NCBI RefSeq assembly: GCF_900128945.1
Contig: NZ_FQUD01000004.1
Location: 558,001-622,000 of the forward strand
DNA: 64,000 bases
Direction of reading: 5' to 3'
DNA from: Chryseobacterium sp. OV279
GTDB taxonomy: Bacteria > Bacteroidota > Bacteroidia > Flavobacteriales > Weeksellaceae
Both the position numbers and the translations under genes were made by a program. Positions 17,101 to 25,099 of this stretch are shown in pieces. Numbering within the stretch: position 1 is the stretch's first letter; every line of letters begins with the position of its first letter. Under the pieces are notes generated by a model. That model saw only the letters and a program-made list of their open reading frames with translations, was not told the DNA's origin and ran no database searches.

Positions 17101-19151
17101 GCAGTATATTTATTTCCTCTTACTTTTATGAATTTAGACTGAAAAGCAGGATCTGTATAAGACAAATTAATCTCCCCATTGATTGGGTAGAGGCTTAAAT
17201 CCTTAAGACCAAACGATGGGAACGGGTCTTTTCTTCCCCACTGGTATTGCAGTCCGGCAGATTTATGCCAGTCGTTGCCTACGAAATTCGCGCTGGTGGC
17301 ACCCAGGTTTCTGTCCATCCACTTCCAGTTGGTAACAGGATTACCATCTTTATCTTTTTCGAAACCGTGATGGTAAGTGCTTCCGTTTACAGAAGGATCG
17401 TCCGTTGCCCATACGTGCCATGTCCAGTAGATCTGGTCATTCACTTTGTAGGATACGACAGCGTTACCTTCTTTTATTTTATTGATTAAAACTTTGATCT
17501 TAGCATTTTCTCCAGTTCCTTCCAGGGTAACAGATTTGATAAGACCCGGTTCATCTTCCCAGTATAATCCTGCTTTAGCGATGCCATCAGGAATTTTGGT
17601 GTAGACTCCGTTGTCGTTCTTCATGAAATCACCGCCTTTAGCCCACATTTCGTATGCTTTTTTGACGGGGATGTACAAACCGTCTACCTGGCTTCCGTTT
17701 TTATCTTTTCCAGTGAAGACATAACTGTTGGGAGCTTTGGTCCAGTCTGTGACAAGCGTTGGCTGTGCTCCCGGATTAATGGTATAGCAGTTAACAGAAC
17801 ATTCCGATGCTTCATTTTTATAGGCTGTTGTATTTCCAAAAATACCGGTATACTTAATGAACCTGGAAATCTCTCTTTCGATATCCTGTAGTGATCTTAC
17901 AGTTTGATACGTTGATGTAGCAGCGTTTCTCAATGCTCCTACGCCATAGAGAGTCATTTCAGAGGTATCGGAAATCATTAAATTTTCAGACCCCGGCCCT
18001 CTGCGGACTCCCTGACCATTGGTATAGCCAAAATAGGGACCGCCATAATTACTTGTTGTATTTGGGTTTAAGTCAATATAGGTTCCATCATTTTTATAAA
18101 TTCTTAAGCCTGTCGCAAGACTGGATACAATGACTACAGGCTGCTGATCAGGAATGATTTCAGATAAATTTTTCCACGTTCTGTTATAGAGATTGAAATA
18201 TCTGCTTTCCAAACGGGTTGGATCTTTGAAGTTGAAATATCCCGGACCGTCAGCATCTCCCGGCCATTGACTGAATTTCATGAAAAATCCACTGGCTGAA
18301 AATTTACCGGCAAAAATATACACCGGATCATCATAGCTGTACAGATATGGAATCGGGTGTCCGGCTGCTTCATAGTAGATAAATTCGGGAGTAGATCCAA
18401 GTGCGTTGGTAATGGCTCCCGTATTGAGCAGTTTTACAGATTTCGTGTCATTAAGTTCCGTTATAATGTCAGATGGGTTGGCTGGAGAAAAAACAACATC
18501 GTTTTTTTTATTATCCATTAAAACATTACTCAGTTTGTTCCACGAATAGGCTGAAGTTACCCTGTCTTTGATTCCTGTAGCTTTTCCATTAGCGTCTGTG
18601 ATGATTGTACCTGCTTTTTTAGGTGTTAGAAGCATGGTGTATTCATTTTCATCCAGTTCACAGTTGCCGATAGCATAATCTCCCTGTTTGTAATGGTTGA
18701 CCGTTTTACCCCAGACTACACTGCTGAAATTGGCTGTACCTGAATCGGAACTCAATTCAACCTTTACATTGTAATTAGGGTTTACGGAAGCTGGCAATTC
18801 AAAAGTTGCTTTTAAATTTTCGTTGTACTGGTTGTACGAGTACAAGGTTTTACACCAGCCGGTTACCCATTCTCCCTGAACATTCTGATACTTAATGGAA
18901 AGCAGAATGTTGCTGTCGGTAAAGGGTTTGGAGAGTTGGCCGTTCATGACGACCAGCCCTTTTTCATTCACATTTTGTGAAATGATTAGAAGAGGATCCA
19001 GATCATAAACGTCGGGTGGTGTTGGCGTTTTAAGTCTGGACCCACTGGGTTTCTCATCTGGTTTCGGGATAGGGATGGTCCCCGAAAATGCATGAGACGA
19101 TGCAATACAAAAGACTGCAGCAAAAATCTTAAATGTTGATTTTTTTTTCAT
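14187..19151 (-). CDS. Very large T9SS-exported surface protein with two FISUMP-like modules
   Basis: The product is 1654 residues from the ATG at 19151, preferred because a signal peptide follows it directly (MKKKSTFKIFAAVFCIASSHA). Two related modules are visible at about residues 580-850 and 1120-1500. Each has W-W/S-WHxWA, then FMDR(N/D)LGA or WMDRNLGA, then QWGRKDPxP, then YDPCPxxWR. These words are typical of Fibrobacter-succinogenes-type major paralogous (FISUMP-like) domains. The last 70 residues (from FPNPVKSVLYI, about 1585) form a type A T9SS C-terminal sorting domain, so it is likely secreted through the outer membrane and attached to the surface. An adhesin or matrix role is plausible but not shown. 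Confidence 0.88.
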   Translation of the reverse strand: MKKKSTFKIFAAVFCIASSHAFSGTIPIPKPDEKPSGSRLKTPTPPDVYDLDPLLIISQNVNEKGLVVMNGQLSKPFTDSNILLSIKYQNVQGEWVTGWCKTLYSYNQYNENLKATFELPASVNPNYNVKVELSSDSGTANFSSVVWGKTVNHYKQGDYAIGNCELDENEYTMLLTPKKAGTIITDANGKATGIKDRVTSAYSWNKLSNVLMDNKKNDVVFSPANPSDIITELNDTKSVKLLNTGAITNALGSTPEFIYYEAAGHPIPYLYSYDDPVYIFAGKFSASGFFMKFSQWPGDADGPGYFNFKDPTRLESRYFNLYNRTWKNLSEIIPDQQPVVIVSSLATGLRIYKNDGTYIDLNPNTTSNYGGPYFGYTNGQGVRRGPGSENLMISDTSEMTLYGVGALRNAATSTYQTVRSLQDIEREISRFIKYTGIFGNTTAYKNEASECSVNCYTINPGAQPTLVTDWTKAPNSYVFTGKDKNGSQVDGLYIPVKKAYEMWAKGGDFMKNDNGVYTKIPDGIAKAGLYWEDEPGLIKSVTLEGTGENAKIKVLINKIKEGNAVVSYKVNDQIYWTWHVWATDDPSVNGSTYHHGFEKDKDGNPVTNWKWMDRNLGATSANFVGNDWHKSAGLQYQWGRKDPFPSFGLKDLSLYPINGEINLSYTDPAFQSKFIKVRGNKYTAQINTGTDTPNGNIRFSIQNPISFIATPVFVAKKGEALLNDREDFLKQNDNNSWTQVGITTWFSKEKYKKYLPPYRENIAAWDLWGDTRQGNYSDIDDAVVGEASSRYALKSPYDPCPCNWRVPSSYFSGGRNSGTPMPNENRYSPWGKHTGNTVDPEFNATALNADYPGIKVYPQFGFDFSGVSGMNLGKFPINGNYENYPNGTSPLKYGTGWITPVVNFQDQSADGGLLTATFMTATEVINQVRYPSFGAAGLTLISDPLSGSKPRPGWHRFSTSAYTSSGGVRCIYDPNSAFMPAAFETEFVASTTETYSTETVKAWTKLPNSYVEYTNSALVTPNPNGNKVDPNKDNDRIIEIPIRKAYAMHKLHLSTDFSFPAESTKSSSVVWTNNTSLIQKMEIVDGPIDTAILKVTLNPNATGNAVVALHVGSGTWTANKHNDPVVWSWHIWAPRSVIETYTFDPENATNGGVIPANDQFVDPMTSAGVPMKTTFMDRDLGAKLPFISEHIYGYNTAAYTGPLGSYNNNNPAAVARLDQMHDSGGLHFQWGRKDPLPVFYNPGMFYNHFVSGKRPFNDYFVYRQNNPANATTGAIPYANNMLEPEYLTSYTQPYTTYSATANVSPSDSKADKLKKVVKYSVTNPLSYLYQSDATKLDWVSDENGNMPERWGHATEKSAYDPCPAGWRIVDMESVSTGVILGNLISKGNTPWFYNAKFTNSYGIDPGKDNTYVSNETYDINKMNYLGGFVYGNAAGTGSFRYGFILNRPEYNIGTFPNNGIRGFNGGNALDASKLGGNPDTFMKSGIWTAANQGGAGSSLGMLFNAVITQTVGATDKLYYLTPTFGFRPQAAMSCRCAEIKYDVNGNEIGRYEPFAIPVPKNALAKAKDVLAKSVIEEKVAQNKLEFFPNPVKSVLYIKGNDRAKDYYYQVYNLSGQLVKSGKFENDRTDLSSLISGAYLVRINNSETIVKIIKE

Positions 19152-19554
19152 ACGTATTAAAATTAAAAGTGTTTTTACGGAAGAAAGTAAGGCACTGTAA
19201 ATGGTTAACAATCAGTAGATAAAAAGCAGTGAAAATTTCTATAATCAATGCTGGTTTTAATCCCAACCTGAGTAATAGGAGATGGAAATTTTACAATTAA
19301 AAGCTATTGCTGTTTCTTAATTTAAAATAAATCAGTGACTTGATGGGATTTCTGAAACAGTGATGTTTCCAGTATTGAGGGAAAAGGAGGCATCATAGAA
19401 GAATGCGTGATCCTTAGGAAGTATTTTTTTTTCATGGGGTGTGTTTTTAAGTTATTGTGTTTTGTTTTTAAATGATTAAAAATTTTAACCAGAAAGTTTA
19501 ATTTTCAAAAATTCTCTAACAAAAATCGATAAAAAAACTTTTTCCCACAATAGG

Positions 19555-19588
19555 GATATTGGTTTTTAGAGAAAAAATCACCAATATC
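19555..19588. repeat. Inverted repeat between the polysaccharide locus and the giant protein gene
   Basis: GATATTGGT (19555-19563) pairs perfectly with ACCAATATC (19580-19588), and part of the A/T-rich centre can also pair. It lies just past the 3' end of the acetyltransferase gene at 19613 and may form the 3' end of that transcript, although the T-tract is poor. The rest of 19152-19554 is A/T-rich with no recognisable feature. Confidence 0.4.
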
Positions 19589-19612
19589 GATATAAATCTA
19601 TAGAAAGATTTC

Positions 19613-20164
19613 TTAGACCTTATGATTGATGTAAGCTTCTGTAGCTCTTTCGTTTGGATAGATAGTCCCCGGATTTCCCATGACCACAGAATTGGCAGGA
19701 ACATCAAAATTAACGTATGAATTGGGAGCAATCAACACATTACTTCCCACTGTAATTCCGCCTACAATAACAGCATTGGCTCCGATCCAGACTTCATCAC
19801 TGATGGTAGGAAAGCCCTGAAGCTTACCACGGTTCTGCTGCCCGATAGTCACCCCTTGCGCAATATTGCAGTTTTTACCGATTTTAACCTTAGGATTGAT
19901 GACCAAACTTCCCCAGTGGCCCAGATAAAAACCTTCCCCGATTTCAGTTTCAGGATAAATCTGATACCCATATTTGATCTGATAATGTCTGAGAACAAAT
20001 TTCCAGAATACTCCCAGAACAGGCTTGTTGTAATACTTTTGGGCTTTTCTTAAAACATAAATAAAATGAAGATTCGGATTGATACATTTTTTCCAGATCT
20101 CAAATGAAGAGAGCCATTGTCCGCTTTCCCGGTAAAAATCCTTTTGTATAAGTGTATAATCCAT
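19613..20164 (-). CDS. Serine-acetyltransferase-like hexapeptide acyltransferase
   Basis: The product of 183 residues has an N-terminal helical part (1-85) and a left-handed beta-helix of hexapeptide repeats (about 90-170, for example IGEGFYLGHWGS, IGKNCNIAQGVTIG, IGANAVIVGG, IGSNVLIAPNS-like turns). This resembles CysE-like O-acetyltransferases that occur in polysaccharide loci (WcaB/EpsC type). The CysE catalytic His is probably that of GHWGS. It is last in the minus-strand run from 21890, 11 bases after the glycosyltransferase gene, so it probably O-acetylates a glycan or its precursor rather than serine. Confidence 0.8.
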   Translation of the reverse strand: MDYTLIQKDFYRESGQWLSSFEIWKKCINPNLHFIYVLRKAQKYYNKPVLGVFWKFVLRHYQIKYGYQIYPETEIGEGFYLGHWGSLVINPKVKIGKNCNIAQGVTIGQQNRGKLQGFPTISDEVWIGANAVIVGGITVGSNVLIAPNSYVNFDVPANSVVMGNPGTIYPNERATEAYINHKV

Positions 20165-20175
20165 TCTTAAACTAT

Positions 20176-21327
20176 TTATAATTCATCAATAATTTCCTGA
20201 AGCTGTGCCACAGACTTCTCCAGTACAAAAGGCAGATCTGCTGCTTTAATTTCGTTTTCGTAACGGCTGACAAGTTCCCGGTCGGTAAGAAACTTTTTCA
20301 TCCCCTCGTAGATTCCGTCCTCTGAATTGGGCATGATCAGTCCTAATTTTCCATCCTGCAGAAGATCTTTAATTCCCGACACATCAGTAGATACCACCGG
20401 TTTATTCAGGATCAGTGCTTCGGCGATAATGGTAGGGAAACCTTCATGCCTGGAGGACATCACATAAAAATCAGCCTTTTTCAAATACGGATAAGGATTG
20501 CTTCTGAAGCCCAGCATTTTTACAGTTTCCTGAAGTCCGAGCTCGTTGAGCTGGGTTTGGGTTTTCTCAAATTCAAAACCGTCCCCAATGATGATGATCT
20601 GGTGCTTTAATCCCTCATCAATCAGTTTTTTATGAACATCCAGAAGCCTGTCGTAGCCTTTCTGTGGATAAACCGTTCCGATGGTAATAAACGTAGGAAT
20701 GTCATTGGAAAAAGGGTAATCATCAATGGCCGTATTCGCTTTTTTTAACGTATCCTGCTTATCGATCGGATTGAAAATTTTCACCACTGCCTGTTTTTCC
20801 CTGTCGTTTTGTGCGACCTTCTGCATTTCTTCTTTCAGTTTATTGGAAATAACCAGTATTCTGTCAAATTGGAAAAGCTGTCGGATGACATCCGGTGTAT
20901 ATTCTTTAAGGTTGAAAATATCATTCTGAATCCAGATGATTTTCTTCGAATCCTTCTGTGGGCTGGATAACATTTCTCTGTACATCCCGTGGATAGCACC
21001 TATTTCTACGTCGTATTTTTTATCTTTTAAAACAAACTTATAAAGCAGGGAAGGGAACCAGAGAAACATTTTCTGATACAGCACCCTGAATGCTTTCACC
21101 GGAATTTCGTGAGGCTTGTTCGTGGTGATCATCTCTCCCTTCAAAAGATAGTGAAGTTTGACCCATGACGGAACTTCCTTGATGTACATGCCTGTATAAA
21201 GGTTGATCAGTAAATCAACTTCGTATTTATCTTCCGGAAGGTTTTTGAGAAAATTGATCAAAACTTTTTCTGCACCACCATGTCGGAGTGAACCGATGCG
21301 TATTAGAATTTTCTTTTTTGCAGCCAT
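20176..21327 (-). CDS. Glycosyltransferase, family 4 type (GT-B)
   Basis: The product of 383 residues has the GT-B layout. The N-terminal nucleotide-type fold carries GSLRHGGAEKVLINFL (residues 10-26). The C-terminal donor-binding half has VYPQKGYDRL, a GDG turn, and the ExxxxxxxE region SRHEGFPTIIAEAL near 300-312. It is soluble or peripheral in the cytoplasm. It overlaps the upstream acyltransferase gene by one base. The product of 23933-25099 is a paralogue with the same opening motif (MGGVEKV). The sugar and linkage cannot be told from sequence. Confidence 0.9.
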   Translation of the reverse strand: MAAKKKILIRIGSLRHGGAEKVLINFLKNLPEDKYEVDLLINLYTGMYIKEVPSWVKLHYLLKGEMITTNKPHEIPVKAFRVLYQKMFLWFPSLLYKFVLKDKKYDVEIGAIHGMYREMLSSPQKDSKKIIWIQNDIFNLKEYTPDVIRQLFQFDRILVISNKLKEEMQKVAQNDREKQAVVKIFNPIDKQDTLKKANTAIDDYPFSNDIPTFITIGTVYPQKGYDRLLDVHKKLIDEGLKHQIIIIGDGFEFEKTQTQLNELGLQETVKMLGFRSNPYPYLKKADFYVMSSRHEGFPTIIAEALILNKPVVSTDVSGIKDLLQDGKLGLIMPNSEDGIYEGMKKFLTDRELVSRYENEIKAADLPFVLEKSVAQLQEIIDEL

Positions 21328-21890
21328 TATCTTACAGGTTTATAACTGTGTGGAAGATGTTCCTTGATGTAGGCTTCCAATTTTGGGCGGTCTAATTCAA
21401 GCTCCCGTGGATACATGACATTATTTTTAAGGGCTTTGTCTCCATATTCTTCGATAGTACAGATAAATTTTGCAGGAACACCGGCAAAAACACTGCCCGC
21501 AGGCATAGAAGTCGTCAGGATAGATCCTGCTCCTAAAACACAGTTATTACCCATTTCCACGCCCAGCATAATCGTAGTATCTGCCCCGATTAAGCATTGT
21601 TTACCAATTTTTATTCTCCCAAATGCTCTTACATCTTTATATTTTTCAAAGAAATGAAGGGCATTATAGCCTCCGTCATGATTAATAAATCTCACATTAT
21701 TTGAAAAGGTAGTTTCATCACCTATTTCAATTAAAAAAGGTTCGGTTCCGAATTCAGGAACATCTACGAAACGTACATTTTTTCCTACTTTCAATCCTTT
21801 TGCAATATTGACTTTAAGGTAGATTCTTTGTATCATCAGCTGATAAGTAGTGTGGATTTTTAATATAATCCGGAATAGGAAAATCATCAT
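21327..21890 (-). CDS. Hexapeptide-repeat acyltransferase (maltose-acetyltransferase-like)
   Basis: From the ATG at 21890 the product is 187 residues. An upstream start at 21956 would overlap the divergent KAS III gene, so I did not use it. Hexapeptide turns form a beta-helix from about residue 35 to 155 (VGKNVRF, IEIGDETTFSNNVRF, IGKQCLIGADTTIMLG, LGAGSILTTSMPAGSVFAG). The block RFINHDGGY contains the likely catalytic His, as in the WbbJ/Maa group. A substrate within the glycan is likely. It is the first gene of the run 21890 to 19613. Confidence 0.8.
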   Translation of the reverse strand: MMIFLFRIILKIHTTYQLMIQRIYLKVNIAKGLKVGKNVRFVDVPEFGTEPFLIEIGDETTFSNNVRFINHDGGYNALHFFEKYKDVRAFGRIKIGKQCLIGADTTIMLGVEMGNNCVLGAGSILTTSMPAGSVFAGVPAKFICTIEEYGDKALKNNVMYPRELELDRPKLEAYIKEHLPHSYKPVR

Positions 21891-21921
21891 TTGAGTAATC
21901 TGCTTTTTTGTTTTACTTTTA
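21890..21921 (+). promoter_or_regulatory. Promoter of the KAS III-ACP-SDR cassette
   Basis: TTTG (21890-21893), a 20-base spacer and TACTTTTA (21914-21921) give a good -33/-7 pair with one deviation at the last base. The ATG is 19 bases downstream. It overlaps the start region of the divergent acyltransferase gene. Confidence 0.5.
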
Positions 21922-21939
21922 CAAAGAAAAAGAATTTCT

Positions 21940-22914
21940 ATGATAAAAGTTTCCAAAATAGAATATTATTTGCCGGGCCATGTTCTCACCAATGAGGATC
22001 TTGAAAAAGAATTTCCGGAATGGAGTTCAGATAAAATTCATGGGAAAATAGGGATTAAACAGCGCCATATTTCATCAGACAGCGAGACCGTGCTGGAGCT
22101 TGCTGTAAAGTCTTCCGAAAAGCTTTTCGAAAATTATGACAGAAGCAAAGTAGATTTTATTCTGTTCTGTACCCAAAGTCCGGATTATTTCCTTCCTACG
22201 ACGGCCTGTATTCTTCAGGACCGGTTGGGACTCAGAAAGAATATCGGAGCTACAGATTTTAATTTGGGATGTTCCGGATTTATTTATGGACTGGCTTTTG
22301 CTAAAGGATTAATCATGTCCGGGATTGCGAACAGTATTTTACTGATCACCTCAGAAACATATTCGAAGCATATCAACCCTAAAGATAAAGCCAACCGAAG
22401 TATATTCGGGGATGCATCGGCCTCTGTGATTATAGAGAAAGATGAAAATGCAAAGGACTATCAGTTCTGTCTGGGAACAGACGGAAGCGGTGCCGAGAAT
22501 CTTATTGTAAAGAAAGGAGCTTTCAAAACGGATTTTGAACTGAATCCTGACAATGAGTTTGAGCCTGAAAATCTGTACATGAACGGACCGGAGATTTTTA
22601 ATTTCACCATTGAAAATATTCCGGGACTGGTAAAAGAAACGCTGGAAAAGAATGGGTTGACTATGGAAGATATTGATCATTTTGTGTTTCATCAGGCTAA
22701 TTCTTTTATGCTGAATTACTTAAGGAAAAAGATTAAAATTCCGGCAGAAAAGTTTTATATTGATATGGAAAACACAGGAAATACGGTATCTGCAACCATT
22801 CCAATTGCGTTGAAGAATATGCTGGATCAGGGAATACTGAACGAGGGAGACCGCGTGTTAATGGCCGGTTTTGGAGTAGGGTATTCATGGGGAGCAACCG
22901 TGCTGGACATTTAA
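21940..22914 (+). CDS. Ketoacyl-ACP synthase III-like enzyme
   Basis: The product of 324 residues is a thiolase-fold enzyme of the FabH type, which condenses a starter acyl group with malonyl-ACP. The triad is complete: Cys111 in NLGCSGFIYG, His251 in FHQAN and Asn281 in NTGNTVS. CTQSPDYFLPTTA and GFGVGYSWGA are further signatures. An ACP (22945) and an SDR reductase (23178) follow on the same strand, so this is a dedicated acyl-building cassette and probably not the housekeeping fabH. It is a clear paralogue of the KAS III at 54741-55709. It could make a 3-oxo acyl group for glycan acylation. Confidence 0.9.
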   Translation: MIKVSKIEYYLPGHVLTNEDLEKEFPEWSSDKIHGKIGIKQRHISSDSETVLELAVKSSEKLFENYDRSKVDFILFCTQSPDYFLPTTACILQDRLGLRKNIGATDFNLGCSGFIYGLAFAKGLIMSGIANSILLITSETYSKHINPKDKANRSIFGDASASVIIEKDENAKDYQFCLGTDGSGAENLIVKKGAFKTDFELNPDNEFEPENLYMNGPEIFNFTIENIPGLVKETLEKNGLTMEDIDHFVFHQANSFMLNYLRKKIKIPAEKFYIDMENTGNTVSATIPIALKNMLDQGILNEGDRVLMAGFGVGYSWGATVLDI

Positions 22915-22944
22915 AAAGTATAAAAGCCATAAAATAAAAGATAT

Positions 22945-23178
22945 ATGAAGACATCCGTTTTTTTAGAGAAATTACAGGAAGAATTAGAAGAAGATGAAAC
23001 GCTTACAGTGGACACCAATTTAAAGAGTCTGGAAAGCTATGACTCCATCAGTCTGCTTTCAGTGATTGCATTTGTTGATGAAAATTTTGATAAGAAAGTT
23101 GATACAAGGCACTTTAAAGATGTAGAAACCGTTTCTGATCTTATGAATGTAATTGGTAAAGAAAACTTCGAGAATTAA
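22945..23178 (+). CDS. Acyl carrier protein (cassette 1)
   Basis: The acidic product of 77 residues has ACP length and helix pattern. The attachment Ser is in SYDSISLLSV (about residue 34), where DSI stands for the usual DSL. Helix 2 continues IAFVDENFDKKVD. The phosphopantetheinyl group would carry the acyl chain between the KAS III and SDR on either side. It overlaps the downstream SDR gene by one base (TAATG). It is diverged from the other two ACPs of the locus. Confidence 0.88.
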   Translation: MKTSVFLEKLQEELEEDETLTVDTNLKSLESYDSISLLSVIAFVDENFDKKVDTRHFKDVETVSDLMNVIGKENFEN

Positions 23179-23936
23179 TGAATCAGTTTTCTTTAAAAGA
23201 TAAAATAATTCTTATTACAGGGGCTTCTTCCGGCATCGGGAGAAGCTGTTCTGTAGAATGTAGCAGGAGTGGAGCCAGTCTTATTCTTATCGCAAGAAAT
23301 GAAGAAGAGCTTCAGAAAACAGTATCTATGCTGAATGCTGATACCAAAGCAGAAACCATTATTGCAGATATCACCACAGCTGAAAACCTTGAAGCGCTGA
23401 TTGCTGAAAAAGTGGCTGTTTTAGGGAAAATCTCAGGATTTATTCATTGCGCAGGTATTGAAAAAACGCTGCCGTTGAAAAAGCATACTCCTCAATTATA
23501 CAACGATATTTTTGCCGTCAATGTGATCTCTGGTTTTGAAATTGCTAAGATTTTATCCCTTAAAAAATATAAAACCGAAAACTCTAGTTTTGTCTTTATT
23601 TCCTCAGTAGCAGGAATGGTTGGCGAAATAGGAAAAGCAGCTTATTCAGCGAGTAAAGGAGCTGTAGTTTCTGGAGCACGTTCTCTGGCGATGGAACTTT
23701 CAAGAAGTGGAATCAGGGTCAACAGTGTGAGCCCCGCCATGGTCAATACGCCGATACTGGAAAAAATGTTCGAAAACATTGGTGAAGAAGCTGCCGAAGA
23801 AATCCTTAAAAAGCATCCGCTCGGAATAGGGCAGCCTGAAGATGTCGCCAATGCCTGTATTTTCCTGCTTTCAGATGGAGCAAAGTGGATTACAGGATCT
23901 AATCTTGTGGTAGACGGAGGATATTCCGCTCATTAA
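23178..23936 (+). CDS. SDR-family oxidoreductase, FabG-like
   Basis: The product of 252 residues is a classical short-chain dehydrogenase. The dinucleotide motif is TGASSGIG (residues 13-20), the catalytic set is Ser in SSVAGMVG and YSASK (Tyr-x3-Lys), and the end GSNLVVDGG is that of 3-oxoacyl-ACP reductases. With the KAS III and ACP just upstream it probably reduces a 3-oxoacyl-ACP to 3-hydroxyacyl-ACP. Its 3' end overlaps the convergent glycosyltransferase gene by four bases. Confidence 0.92.
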   Translation: MNQFSLKDKIILITGASSGIGRSCSVECSRSGASLILIARNEEELQKTVSMLNADTKAETIIADITTAENLEALIAEKVAVLGKISGFIHCAGIEKTLPLKKHTPQLYNDIFAVNVISGFEIAKILSLKKYKTENSSFVFISSVAGMVGEIGKAAYSASKGAVVSGARSLAMELSRSGIRVNSVSPAMVNTPILEKMFENIGEEAAEEILKKHPLGIGQPEDVANACIFLLSDGAKWITGSNLVVDGGYSAH

Positions 23937-25099
23937 TTCTTTTGGTAAAGATCTTCAAGAATTCCTTCCACTGCATCAAAAATTTTCTGATTGTCAAACT
24001 GGTCCTCTATGGTTTCCAGGTTTTTTCTGATTTTGGCAGTCAGCTCCAGATCTGTTAGAAAAGTCTTCATAGCAGAATACATTTCCTCTGTTTCATAATT
24101 GATGAGGTAGCCGGTTTCACGGTCTTTGATCATCATCGCGACATCTCCTGTATCAGTAGCTATAATAGGCTTCTGAAGGATTAATGCTTCGGCAATGACC
24201 AGCGGCCAGGCCTCAGATTCGGAAGGAAGAATGAAATAATCTGCATTTTTAACATACGGATAGGGATTCATTTTATTACCTGCTAAAATAAAGGTCTCCT
24301 GAACATTGTTCTGACGGATCTGTTCGGTAAGGTTTTTCTGTTCTTCGCCACTTCCTAAAATCATAATCGTGTGGTGCAAACCTTCATCGATCAGTTTTTT
24401 GTGGGCATCAATCAGTTTATGATATCCTTTTCTGTCGTGAAGGCGTCCCACAGAAACAAAAAGAGGTCCTTCGGGAAGAGCTTCTATTTTTTCTTCCGCT
24501 TTTCTTTTGATTTCGTCAATTGGGATCGCGTTGATTACTACACTTTCGTGCGGATATTTCAAATCCGGGTAATACAAATGCATCATATCCTTGATCTTCT
24601 GAGAACAGTAGATCATATGATCGAATTGCGGGAAGTTTTTAAGGATGTCAGGAACCAGTGGCTGTAATTTAGGAACATTGATCTCAGAATGAAACCAGCC
24701 CAGTTTTCTGGAAGCAGCGTTGCTTGAATTGATAACAGATGAAAATGTAGAATAACTGGGAGCGATCTCAATATCGAACTTTTTATTTCCTAAAAGACGG
24801 TCAGAAATCTTATGATCTTTCTGAGAACGAGAAAGTTTCAGCCTTCTGCGGAACAGCTGCAGTTTATGGATCAGTGGATTTTGAGAGAAATCTTCTTTAC
24901 CATCTGTAATGTAGACTTTTTTTACGTGCTTGGGAAATTCATCTCTCAGTTCACCCTGGTTCAGATTCAGGCAGACTGTGATATCAAATTTTTCAGGATT
25001 AAGATTGTTGAGGATACTGAGAATCACTTTTTCCACGCCGCCCATCTCCATGGAACGGTGTCTGAAAAGGACTTTTATTTTCTTATTTTCTGCTGACAT
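23933..25099 (-). CDS. Glycosyltransferase, family 4 type (GT-B), paralogue of 20176-21327
   Basis: The product of 388 residues opens KVLFRHRSMEMGGVEKVIL, abbreviated here to RSMEMGGVEKV, the acceptor-side loop of GT4 enzymes. The donor-side half has VGRLHDRKGYHKLI and the ExxxxxxxE region SESEAWPLVIAEAL near residue 303. It is cytoplasmic. I chose the ATG at 25099, whose first bases overlap the stop of the upstream GT2 gene (TGATG). A GTG three bases earlier is possible. Substrate unknown. Confidence 0.9.
   Translation of the reverse strand: MSAENKKIKVLFRHRSMEMGGVEKVILSILNNLNPEKFDITVCLNLNQGELRDEFPKHVKKVYITDGKEDFSQNPLIHKLQLFRRRLKLSRSQKDHKISDRLLGNKKFDIEIAPSYSTFSSVINSSNAASRKLGWFHSEINVPKLQPLVPDILKNFPQFDHMIYCSQKIKDMMHLYYPDLKYPHESVVINAIPIDEIKRKAEEKIEALPEGPLFVSVGRLHDRKGYHKLIDAHKKLIDEGLHHTIMILGSGEEQKNLTEQIRQNNVQETFILAGNKMNPYPYVKNADYFILPSESEAWPLVIAEALILQKPIIATDTGDVAMMIKDRETGYLINYETEEMYSAMKTFLTDLELTAKIRKNLETIEDQFDNQKIFDAVEGILEDLYQKN

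Noticed and set aside
21891..21956. Longer N-terminus for the hexapeptide acyltransferase
   Set aside because: The extension would overlap the divergent KAS III gene and its promoter, and does not look like family sequence.
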